The notes under the pieces: model-generated
The model's input: only the letters and a program-made list of their open reading frames with translations
The model's database searches: none
Told to the model about the DNA's origin: nothing
Shown: positions 26,376 to 33,281 of the stretch, piece by piece
How positions within the stretch are numbered: position 1 is the first letter of the stretch
How the letters are laid out: each line of letters begins with the position of its first letter
Made by a program: the position numbers and the translations under genes
Assembly: GCA_949288955.1 (NCBI GenBank)
Contig: CASEMS010000013.1
Coordinates: 1-51,044, forward strand
DNA: 51,044 bases
From: an uncultured Lentisphaeraceae bacterium
GTDB taxonomy: Bacteria > Verrucomicrobiota > Kiritimatiellia > RFP12 > DVOR01
Direction of reading: 5' to 3'

Positions 26376-26463
26376 AGGCCAGCCCCCGGCCCAAGGAGGA
26401 TCAGCCCCCGATCCGGGGTCGATCAGCCCCTAGTCCGAGGTGGATCAGCCGCCGATCCAAAGT
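26376..26463 (+). repeat. 22-bp palindromic repeat array D (4 units)
   Basis: Units at 26376 (degenerate), 26398, 26420 and 26442, with cores such as TCAGCCCCCGA and TCAGCCGCCGA. The last unit ends in CCAAAGT and runs into TTATCGACA (26463-26471), the same arrangement as at array B. Confidence 0.87.
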
Positions 26464-26546
26464 TATCGACAACCCGGCCTGTCAATAACTCGCCCGCGCG
26501 GCGCGCGAGGATGGCGGCGCGGTGGCAGAAACGTACCGGGCATTTA

Positions 26547-26555
26547 TGGTATCTT
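26547..26555 (+). promoter_or_regulatory. Promoter of the FHA-AAA gene, extended -10
   Basis: TG-G-TATCTT, followed by two purine-rich ribosome-binding-like stretches (AAGGAGG and, nearer the gene, AAGGAG at 26571-26576). Confidence 0.45.
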
Positions 26556-26588
26556 AAGGAGGATTTTTTCAAGGAGCGAGAGCCAACC

Positions 26589-27899
26589 ATGATGACTGAT
26601 GCGGAGTCTCGGACAATCGTGTTGCCGACCGTGGTGCCTTCGGGCGGGGTCGGGCAGAAGCCCCGTCTGTTGGTGACGGCGGGGCCGTTGGAGGGGCGCG
26701 AGTATGTGATCGGGAAGTTCCCGTACTCCATCGGCTCGGGGCTCTCGAACGATCTGTCCATCGCGGATCCGACGGTCTCGCGGCGCCATTGCGAGATTGT
26801 CTGCGACGCGCGGGGCAACCTGGTCATCAATGACTTGGGCTCGACGAACGGGACGAGCATCGAGGGCGTGAAGGTGTCGTCGGCCAAGCTGTCGCCGAAC
26901 ACCGAGGTGCAGCTGGGGCGGACGCGCCTGGTGGTGCCCTCGGTGCAGGATCGCCCGGAGCTGACGATGAGCGCGCGCGAACAGTTCGGCCACAGCATCG
27001 GGCGGACGCCGCTGATGCGCCACGTCTTCCTCTTGGCGGAGCAGGCGGCGGGCTGCGACAGCCCGGTGCTGATCTTGGGGGAGTCGGGGACGGGCAAGGA
27101 GGAGCTGGCGGGGGACATCCACGGGGAGTCCGCCCGGGCGGAGGCGCCCTTCATCGTCTTGGACTGCAACGGCTTCGACACCTTGGAGCAGGCCAAGCGC
27201 GAGCTTTTCGGCGACGCGCAGACGCGCGGCGCCTTGGATTTGGCGAGCGGGGGGACGCTCTTCGTGGACTCGATCGCGCGCCTGCCGGCGGATGTGCAGC
27301 CGCTCCTGCTCCGGGCGGTGGAGACGCGCCGGGACGTGCGCTTCATCGCGGCGACGAAGGAGAACCTGGGGGATTTGGCGCGGGCGGGGTCGTTCTACCA
27401 GCCCCTCTTCTACGCATTGGGCGTGATCGTCATCGAGATGCCCGCGCTGCGCCGTCGGCGGGATGACATCCCGTTGCTGCTGCGCTCCCTCGCCGAACGG
27501 CTGAAGGTGAGCGAGGCGCTGCGGGCGTGGTGCGAGCAGCCCTCGACGATCGCCTTCCTGCGGCGCTACAACTGGCCCGGGAACATCCGTGAGCTGCGCT
27601 CGATGCTGGAGCGTCTGGAGGCGTTGGGGCGCATCCCGGCGGATCTGGGCGCATTCCTCCAAGGGCCGGGGCGGCTGGAGATGGAGGAGACGCCCGAGGA
27701 ACAGCCCTTTCAAATCTCCGCGGACAGACCCTTCAAGGACATGAAGAACGAGCTGATCGAGGAGTTCGAGCGGAAGTATCTGAGCGACCTGCTGGCGCGC
27801 AACGCGCAGAACATCTCGCAGTCGGCACGGTCGGCGGGGATCGAGCGGGCCTACCTGCAACGGCTCATCCGCAAGTACGGTATGCGGAACAGCGACTGA
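26589..27899 (+). CDS. FHA-AAA-Fis protein, degenerate sigma54-activator relative
   Basis: A 436-aa protein in three parts. An FHA domain (about 20-115; YSIGSGLSNDLSI, VSRRHCEI, GSTNGT) binds phosphothreonine. The AAA+ domain (about 135-370) is of the NtrC class: Walker A GESGTGKEE (G164-K170), RRRRDDIPLLL and the sensor-2 NWPGNIRELRS. The C-terminus has a Fis-type helix-turn-helix (NISQSARSAGIERAYLQRLI). Two essentials are missing: the GAFTGA loop that touches sigma54 is deleted between ELFG (205-208) and GALDLASGGTLF, and Walker B reads VDS (D227-S228) instead of D-E. It probably binds DNA and senses phosphorylation but cannot remodel sigma54 polymerase in the usual way. It is 10 bp before ruvA. 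Confidence 0.85.
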   Translation: MMTDAESRTIVLPTVVPSGGVGQKPRLLVTAGPLEGREYVIGKFPYSIGSGLSNDLSIADPTVSRRHCEIVCDARGNLVINDLGSTNGTSIEGVKVSSAKLSPNTEVQLGRTRLVVPSVQDRPELTMSAREQFGHSIGRTPLMRHVFLLAEQAAGCDSPVLILGESGTGKEELAGDIHGESARAEAPFIVLDCNGFDTLEQAKRELFGDAQTRGALDLASGGTLFVDSIARLPADVQPLLLRAVETRRDVRFIAATKENLGDLARAGSFYQPLFYALGVIVIEMPALRRRRDDIPLLLRSLAERLKVSEALRAWCEQPSTIAFLRRYNWPGNIRELRSMLERLEALGRIPADLGAFLQGPGRLEMEETPEEQPFQISADRPFKDMKNELIEEFERKYLSDLLARNAQNISQSARSAGIERAYLQRLIRKYGMRNSD

Positions 27900-27909
27900 G
27901 GGGCGTGGC

Positions 27910-28500
27910 ATGGGCTTGATCGCGCGGCTGAGGGGAACGTTGGCGGAAAAGACGCCGTCGGGGCTCGTGGTGGAGTGCGGCGGGGTCGGCTATGGGGTGA
28001 CGGTGCCGCTCTCCACCTTCGACCGTCTGCCGGCGGAGGGCGAGGAGGTGACGCTGCGGATCTTCCATCTGGTGCGGGAGGACGACGCGCTGCTCTTCGG
28101 CTTCGGGTCGGCGCAGGAGCTGCGCTTCTTCCAGGCGTTGCTGGGGATCTCGGGAATCGGGCCGAAGCTGGCGCTGGCGGTGCTGAGCGGGCTGACGGCA
28201 CGGGAGTTGGCGGCGGCCATCGCGGAGGGGGACGTGCGGCGCCTCTCCTCCATCTCCGGCGTGGGCAAGAAGACCGCCGAGCGCATCGTGATGGAGCTGC
28301 GCGACAAGGTGGACCCCATCGAGGCGTTGGCCGCGAAGGCCGGCGCGGAGGAGCCGCCCCAGGCATTGCGCGACGCCATCCTCTCGCTCGTCGCCCTGGG
28401 CAACCGGGCCGAGGACGCGCGGGCGATGGCCCAGGCGGCCTTCGAGAAGAACCCCAAGGCCACGGTGCAGGATCTGATTCGGTTGGCGTTGCGGAAGTGA
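27910..28500 (+). CDS. ruvA: Holliday junction DNA helicase subunit RuvA
   Basis: A 196-aa junction-recognition subunit; as a tetramer it holds the four-way junction for RuvB. Residues 1-62 form the OB fold (MGLIARLRGTL, GVGYGVTVPLSTF, REDDALLFGF). Two helix-hairpin-helix motifs follow (LLGISGIGPKLALAVLSGL and ISSVSG-like SSISGVGKKTAERIVMEL). The C-terminal RuvB-binding three-helix domain begins after residue 150. ruvB and ruvC are not in the window. Confidence 0.95.
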   Translation: MGLIARLRGTLAEKTPSGLVVECGGVGYGVTVPLSTFDRLPAEGEEVTLRIFHLVREDDALLFGFGSAQELRFFQALLGISGIGPKLALAVLSGLTARELAAAIAEGDVRRLSSISGVGKKTAERIVMELRDKVDPIEALAAKAGAEEPPQALRDAILSLVALGNRAEDARAMAQAAFEKNPKATVQDLIRLALRK

Positions 28501-28521
28501 CGCCGGAAAGGAGTGTGCGCG

Positions 28522-29364
28522 ATGGTGTTGCGATTCACGAAGATGCACGGCGCGGCGAACGACTTTGTGATGTTGGACGACCGCGAGGGCACGGTGCCGT
28601 GGCAGGACTATGTGCTGATGAGCCAGTTGGCCGCGCGGCGCACGGGCATCGGCTGCGAGGGCGTCATCCTCATCCAACGCTCGAACCGGGCGGACTTCCG
28701 GATGCGCTTCCTGAACCCCGACGGCACGGAGGTGGATATGTGCGGCAACGGCGCGCGCTGCGCGGCCTGGTTCGCCCACAAGATCGGCGCCGCCCCGCGC
28801 GCCATGACGATGGAGACCTCCTGCGGTCTGCTGGACGCGGAGATCCTCGACGGCTGCAACGTGAAGGTGTGGATGCCCGAGGCGACGGCCCGCAGCTACG
28901 GCATGGTGGTCCATGTGAACGGGCAGCGCATCGAGGGCGACTACATCAACACCGGCGTGCCCCACTTCGTGGTGCGCGTGGACAGCGCGGAGACGGTGGA
29001 CGTGATCGGCCTGGGGCGGGCGTTGCGCCTCCACCAAGCCTTCGCCCCGGAGGGCGTGAACGTCGACTTCGTGACCCAGCGCGACGCGGATCACTTGGGC
29101 ATCCGCACCTATGAGCGCGGCGTGGAGGCCGAGAGCGGCGCCTGCGGGACGGGCGCCGTGGCCGCCGCCGTCACCGCCGTCGAGGCGCACGCCGGGTCGC
29201 TCCCGATGTCGGTGCGCACCAGCGGGGGCTTCATCCTGACGGTCGACGCCGACTGGCGCAACAACCGTTGCACCGGGCTGACCCTCGCCGGGCCGGTGAA
29301 AGAGGTCTACCGCGGGGAGATCGACCTCGCGACCTTGGGCAACGACCTGGCCAACCTGGAATGA
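28522..29364 (+). CDS. dapF: Diaminopimelate epimerase
   Basis: A 280-aa PLP-independent racemase that makes meso-diaminopimelate for lysine and peptidoglycan. Its two catalytic cysteines are visible: CGNGARC (general base or acid in DMCGNGARCAAWF) and ESGACGTGAVA. FTKMHGAANDFV is the family N-terminus. GGAAAGGAG upstream supports the ATG at 28522 over an earlier GTG. It overlaps rsmE by ATGA. Confidence 0.94.
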   Translation: MVLRFTKMHGAANDFVMLDDREGTVPWQDYVLMSQLAARRTGIGCEGVILIQRSNRADFRMRFLNPDGTEVDMCGNGARCAAWFAHKIGAAPRAMTMETSCGLLDAEILDGCNVKVWMPEATARSYGMVVHVNGQRIEGDYINTGVPHFVVRVDSAETVDVIGLGRALRLHQAFAPEGVNVDFVTQRDADHLGIRTYERGVEAESGACGTGAVAAAVTAVEAHAGSLPMSVRTSGGFILTVDADWRNNRCTGLTLAGPVKEVYRGEIDLATLGNDLANLE

Positions 29365-30077
29365 ATCTGATCCTCATCTCCCCCGAGGAGTGCGTGGGCG
29401 GGCGGTGCGTGTTGCGCGACGCCCGCGCCGACCATCTGCGCACCGTGTTGCGCGTGGTGGCGGGCGACCGCTTCCTGGCCGGCGTCGTGGACGGCCCCAT
29501 CGGCACGGCAACGGTACGGGAGGTCTCGGCGGACGCCGTCGCCTTCACCTTCGCGCCGGAGCGGGAGGGGCCGCCGCCGTGGTATGACCTGGTGTTGGCG
29601 CTGACGCGCCCGCGCTCGTTGCGGCGCATCCTCTTCCAGAGCGCGACGATGGGCGTGCGGGATCTCTTCCTGGTGGGGGCGGAGAAGGTGGAGAAAAGTT
29701 ACTTCCAAATGCACCTGCTGCGCCCGGAGGAATACCGCCCCGTCCTGATCGACGGGCTGATGCAGGGGAAGTCCACGGCCATGCCGCGCGTGCGCCTCAT
29801 CCCCAAACTGCGCGATCTCTGGGCCGCCCTCCCCGAGGTCGGCACCCGCCTGATCGCCGATCCCGCGCCAAACGTGGGCGCGCCCGCACTCGGCCCCGGC
29901 GCGCCCATCATCGCCATCGGCCCGGACGGCGGCTGGACGGACGCGGAGCGGGCGGCCTTCGCGGCCCACGGCTTCGCGCCGGTCTCGTTGGGGCCGCGCC
30001 CCCTGCGCACCGACACGGCGGCCGTGGCCCTCCCCGCCGTGGTGGGCCATTGCCTGCATACGACAGGGCACAGGTGA
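29361..30077 (+). CDS. rsmE: 16S rRNA m3U1498 methyltransferase
   Basis: A 238-aa SPOUT-family SAM methyltransferase that modifies U1498 of 16S rRNA. The N-terminal PUA-like domain has HLRTVLRVVAGD. The knotted C-terminal domain has FQSATMGVRDLFLVGAEK, AIGPDGGWTDAE and SLGPRPLRTDTAAV, the SAM-binding trefoil signatures. It ends the run that starts with the FHA protein. Confidence 0.93.
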   Translation: MNLILISPEECVGGRCVLRDARADHLRTVLRVVAGDRFLAGVVDGPIGTATVREVSADAVAFTFAPEREGPPPWYDLVLALTRPRSLRRILFQSATMGVRDLFLVGAEKVEKSYFQMHLLRPEEYRPVLIDGLMQGKSTAMPRVRLIPKLRDLWAALPEVGTRLIADPAPNVGAPALGPGAPIIAIGPDGGWTDAERAAFAAHGFAPVSLGPRPLRTDTAAVALPAVVGHCLHTTGHR

Positions 30078-30136
30078 AAAGAATGACGGAAAAGCGCCCG
30101 CCCGACGGCGCGGGTGCGGTATACTTTGCCCCATCT

Positions 30137-30154
30137 CGCCACAGCATGGTGGCG
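30137..30154. promoter_or_regulatory. Dyad before the GH109 operon, possible operator
   Basis: CGCCAC-AGCATG-GTGGCG, a perfect 6+6+6 inverted repeat, flanked by the near-direct repeats ATACTTTGCCCC (from 30121) and ATACTTTGGCCCC. A second TATACT at 30120-30125 lies just upstream. The regulator is not known. Confidence 0.35.
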
Positions 30155-30230
30155 GATACTTTGGCCCCCCTGCCAGGCTCTTGTCTCCGGTCTGGTGGGG
30201 GGGGCTTCCGACATCCCCGGCCGATTGTGC

Positions 30231-30259
30231 TTGACCGCGCCGCGGTGATGGTATACACT
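30231..30259 (+). promoter_or_regulatory. GH109 operon promoter
   Basis: TTGACC (30231-30236), 17 bp, TACACT (30254-30259). The overlapping TG-G-TATACA (30249-30257) fits the extended -10 form seen elsewhere in the window. Confidence 0.55.
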
Positions 30260-30315
30260 AATCCTAAATCGTCGCAGACATGCGATGGTGCGCAACCCAA
30301 AACAGAGGTGAACAG

Positions 30316-31779
30316 ATGAGCATTTTCTCCACACGTCGTGGATTCCTGAAAGCAAGCGGCATGGTCGGCGCGGTCGGCCTGACGGGCGCCATCGGCTGCA
30401 AAATCCCCGCGCGCAAGCATGAGCACGTCGGCGGGCTGGCCTGCAAGCCGCTCGACACGGTGAAGGTGGGCGTGATCGGGCTCGGGATGCGCGGGCCGGG
30501 CGCGGTCTACCGCCTCTCGGCGATCCCCGGGGTGCGCGTGGTGGCACTCTCCGACCTCTTCGAGGCGCGCGTGGCGGCACCGACGAAGTGGCTGAAGGAG
30601 CATGGCTTCGCCGCGCCGAAGGGTTATTTCGGCGGCACGGAGGAGTGGAAGAAGTTGGTCGAGGACCCGGAGGTCAACCTGGTCTACGTCGCCAGCCCGT
30701 GGCAGATGCACGTGCCGATGGTGAAGTACGCCCTCTCCTGCGGCAAGCACGTGGCCTGCGAGGTGCCCATGGTCTTCACCGTCGAGGATTGTTGGGACAT
30801 CATCGACCTGGCCGAGGAGAAGCGTTGCCACTGCATGCTCTTGGAGAACTGCTGCTACGGCGAGACGGAGATGCTCGCGCTCAACCTCGTGCGCAACAAC
30901 ATCCTCGGCACGCTCGTCCACGGCGAGGGCGCCTACATCCACGATCTGCGCGGCTGGAACTTCCGCGACGGCTCCTACGAAGGCTTCTGGCGCCTGAAGT
31001 GGAACGCCCTGCACACGGGCAACCCTTACGCCACGCACGGTCTGGGGCCGATCTGCCAGTACATGAACGTCGGCCGCGGTGACCAGATGCGCGTCCTCAC
31101 CGCCATGAACAGCGGGTGCTTCGGTTTCCCCGAATACGTGGACTACCACAAAGAACGCCTCGCCAAACTGGCGGACGCCTCCAAGGGCAACAAGTACGGC
31201 ATGACCGACGCGCGCGCCCTCAAGGGGCCTTGGGCCCAGGGCGACATGAGCACCGCCATCATCAAGACCGAGCTGGGGCGCACCATCATGGTCCAGCACG
31301 ACACCACCAGCCCGCGCCCCTACACCCGCATCAACCTCATCAGCGGCACCAAGGGCATCCTCAAGGACTATCCCCTCCAGATTGCCCTCGACCCCGAATA
31401 CAAGGCGCCGCACCTCGGCTGGTGCAACCAGGCGCAGATGAAGGAGATTCTCGCCAAGTATAGCCACCCGCTCTGGGTGCAGTCCGGCGAGCTCGCCAAG
31501 CGCCTCGGCGGCCACGGCGGCATGGACTTCCTCATGGATCTGCGCCTCTGCTACTGCCTTCAGAACGGTCTGCCGCTGGACATCAACGTCTACGAGTCCT
31601 GCCAGTGGTCGGTGCTCGCCGAGCTCACCGAGACCTCCTCGAAGCACGACGGCGCCCCCGTCGAGGTGCCCGATTTCACCCGCGGCGCGTGGCACGACCT
31701 CAAGCCCTTGGGCATCGAGGCCGTGGACGAGACGTTCCTCAACAAGGACGCCAAGGCCGGCCAGCAGATGAACGTCTAA
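30316..31779 (+). CDS. GH109 family protein (alpha-N-acetylgalactosaminidase type), Tat lipoprotein
   Basis: A 487-aa Gfo/Idh/MocA-fold enzyme. GH109 members use NAD+ to hydrolyse alpha-linked N-acetylgalactosamine, as found on mucin O-glycans and the A blood group. The N-terminus has the twin-arginine motif STRRGFLKASG (R7, R8) and a lipobox ending at C28, so the folded enzyme would be exported with its cofactor and lipid-anchored. The NAD-binding GVIGLGMRG starts at residue 52. The GH109 hallmarks CEVPMVFTVEDCW, HCMLLENCCYGETE, GAYIHDLRGW, YATHGLGP, VGGHGG-like RLGGHGGMDF and VPDFTRGAW all follow in order. It is 33 bp before the sugar kinase gene. Confidence 0.88.
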   Translation: MSIFSTRRGFLKASGMVGAVGLTGAIGCKIPARKHEHVGGLACKPLDTVKVGVIGLGMRGPGAVYRLSAIPGVRVVALSDLFEARVAAPTKWLKEHGFAAPKGYFGGTEEWKKLVEDPEVNLVYVASPWQMHVPMVKYALSCGKHVACEVPMVFTVEDCWDIIDLAEEKRCHCMLLENCCYGETEMLALNLVRNNILGTLVHGEGAYIHDLRGWNFRDGSYEGFWRLKWNALHTGNPYATHGLGPICQYMNVGRGDQMRVLTAMNSGCFGFPEYVDYHKERLAKLADASKGNKYGMTDARALKGPWAQGDMSTAIIKTELGRTIMVQHDTTSPRPYTRINLISGTKGILKDYPLQIALDPEYKAPHLGWCNQAQMKEILAKYSHPLWVQSGELAKRLGGHGGMDFLMDLRLCYCLQNGLPLDINVYESCQWSVLAELTETSSKHDGAPVEVPDFTRGAWHDLKPLGIEAVDETFLNKDAKAGQQMNV

Positions 31780-31812
31780 CGCTCTCACCAACCTCGGAAA
31801 GGAGAATCACAC

Positions 31813-33204
31813 ATGTCCCATCAATGCGCCTGCGCGGGCCTGAAGTTCGTGCCGCCCTTCGACCCGGGCTTCAAGCCTGCCTTCCTCAAACTCCGCCACA
31901 TCAAGGAGGACGCGGCCAAGGATCCCGGTGGCGTCGTCACCGTGGCCATCGAGCGCGACAACGGCGCCGTGGCCCGTTATGAGCTGCCCTACCCCAAGCG
32001 CGCCGTCGAGTGCCCCGGCTTCGCCCGTTTCGTCGAGCGCATCGTCAAGTTCATGCTCTGGTCCGCCGGTGGCTTCAAGATCTACATCGACGCCCCCAAG
32101 CCCGTCGTGGACAAGGTGAAGGCCGATTACTCCGCGAAGGGCGCCCGTGCCTTTGATTGGGACTTCTTCAAGACCATCTACGGCCGGCCCATCGAGATTG
32201 TCGAGGCCCCGGCCGCGGAGATCCCGCAGGGCCACGACCTGTCCATCTCCCTCGGCGGCAACATGAACGGCAACCGCATCGGCTTCGACCTCGGTGGCTC
32301 CGACTTCAAGCTCACCGCCATGGTCAACGGCGAGAGCGTCTGGCAGAAGGAAGTCCCCTGGGACCCCTACAACGCCACCGACTCCGACTATCACTATGCC
32401 CACATCAAGGCCGGCTTCGACGAGACCATCAGCCACCTCCCCGGCGGCAAGGTCGATGCCATCGGCGGCTCCTCCGCCGGCGTCATCGTGGACAACGAGC
32501 TCCGCACCGCCGGCCTCATCAAGGGCATCAAGGATCCCGCCGAGTACGCCAAGGCCCAGAAGCTCTTCAAGCGCCTCAAGGCCGACTACGGCGTGCCCTT
32601 CGAGGTCGCCAACGACGGCGACGTCTCCGCGCTCGTCGGCCGCCTGGCCCTCGGCAAGAAGGGCATCATCGGCTTGGCCATGGGCACCTCCGAGGCCGTC
32701 GGCTACATCGACAACTCCGAGAAGGGCGTCCTCACCGGCCGCATCTCCGAACTCGCCTTCGCCCCCGTCGACCTCAACTGCGAGGCCGCCGCCGACCCGT
32801 GGTCGGGCGACGTCGGCGTCGGCGCCCTCTACTTCTCCCAGCAGGCCGTCAACAAACTCGGCCTCGCCGCCGGGTTCCCCTTCAAGGAGGAGACCCTGCC
32901 CCTCCGCCTCAAGGAGGTCCAGAAGGCCATGGAGGCCGACGACCCCGTCGCCACCGACATCTACAAGGCCATCGGCATCTACCTGGGCTACACGCTCCCG
33001 TGGTACGCCGAGTTCTACGACTACCACTCGTTGATGCTCCTGGGCCGCGTCTCCTCCGGCAAGGGCGGCGATCTCATCCTCACCACCGCCAAGCAGGTGC
33101 TCAAGGAGGAGTTCCCCGAGTACGACATCGACGTCTTCATGCCCGATGAGCAGGTGCGCCGCCTCGGCCAGTCCGCCGCCGCCGCCTCGCTCCCCGAGTG
33201 CTGA
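31813..33204 (+). CDS. ROK-like sugar kinase with N-terminal extra domain
   Basis: A 463-aa cytoplasmic kinase-like protein. From residue 157 it has the actin-like ATPase fold of ROK kinases: phosphate-1 motif GFDLGGSDFK, the catalytic-aspartate segment FEVANDGDVSALVG and the nucleotide-binding GLAMGTSEAVG. The cysteine-rich zinc motif of classical ROK kinases is not obvious. The first 155 residues form a separate domain (mixed alpha/beta; VERIVKFMLWSAGGFKIYID) that I do not recognise. Lying between GH109 and a sugar transporter, it would phosphorylate the released sugar, plausibly N-acetylgalactosamine. The sugar is inferred only. Confidence 0.75.
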   Translation: MSHQCACAGLKFVPPFDPGFKPAFLKLRHIKEDAAKDPGGVVTVAIERDNGAVARYELPYPKRAVECPGFARFVERIVKFMLWSAGGFKIYIDAPKPVVDKVKADYSAKGARAFDWDFFKTIYGRPIEIVEAPAAEIPQGHDLSISLGGNMNGNRIGFDLGGSDFKLTAMVNGESVWQKEVPWDPYNATDSDYHYAHIKAGFDETISHLPGGKVDAIGGSSAGVIVDNELRTAGLIKGIKDPAEYAKAQKLFKRLKADYGVPFEVANDGDVSALVGRLALGKKGIIGLAMGTSEAVGYIDNSEKGVLTGRISELAFAPVDLNCEAAADPWSGDVGVGALYFSQQAVNKLGLAAGFPFKEETLPLRLKEVQKAMEADDPVATDIYKAIGIYLGYTLPWYAEFYDYHSLMLLGRVSSGKGGDLILTTAKQVLKEEFPEYDIDVFMPDEQVRRLGQSAAAASLPEC

Positions 33205-33212
33205 CCCTTCCA

Positions 33213-33252
33213 GGCCCGCCGCAGATTTTGCCCTGCGGCGGGCCTTCTTTTT
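33213..33252 (+). terminator. Terminator between the kinase and transporter genes
   Basis: A perfect 12-bp stem (33213-33224 with 33233-33244, loop ATTTTGCC) is followed by a run of T. It may reduce, rather than block, transcription into the transporter gene, for which no separate promoter is visible. Confidence 0.88.
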
Positions 33253-33281
33253 TGCATTCGCGTCCCTTTGGAGGGAATCCC

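Larger units (their letters stand above)
26249..26588. other. Divergent intergenic region
   Basis: A 340-bp gap between divergent genes. It holds a candidate minus-strand promoter (26339-26347), a 22-bp repeat array (26376-26463), a DnaA-box-like tail and the promoter of the FHA gene (26547-26555). No gene is seen. Confidence 0.7.

Noticed and set aside
26455..26490. Replication origin
   Set aside because: Only one or two imperfect DnaA-like sites, no AT-rich unwinding region and no dnaA, dnaN or gyr genes nearby.
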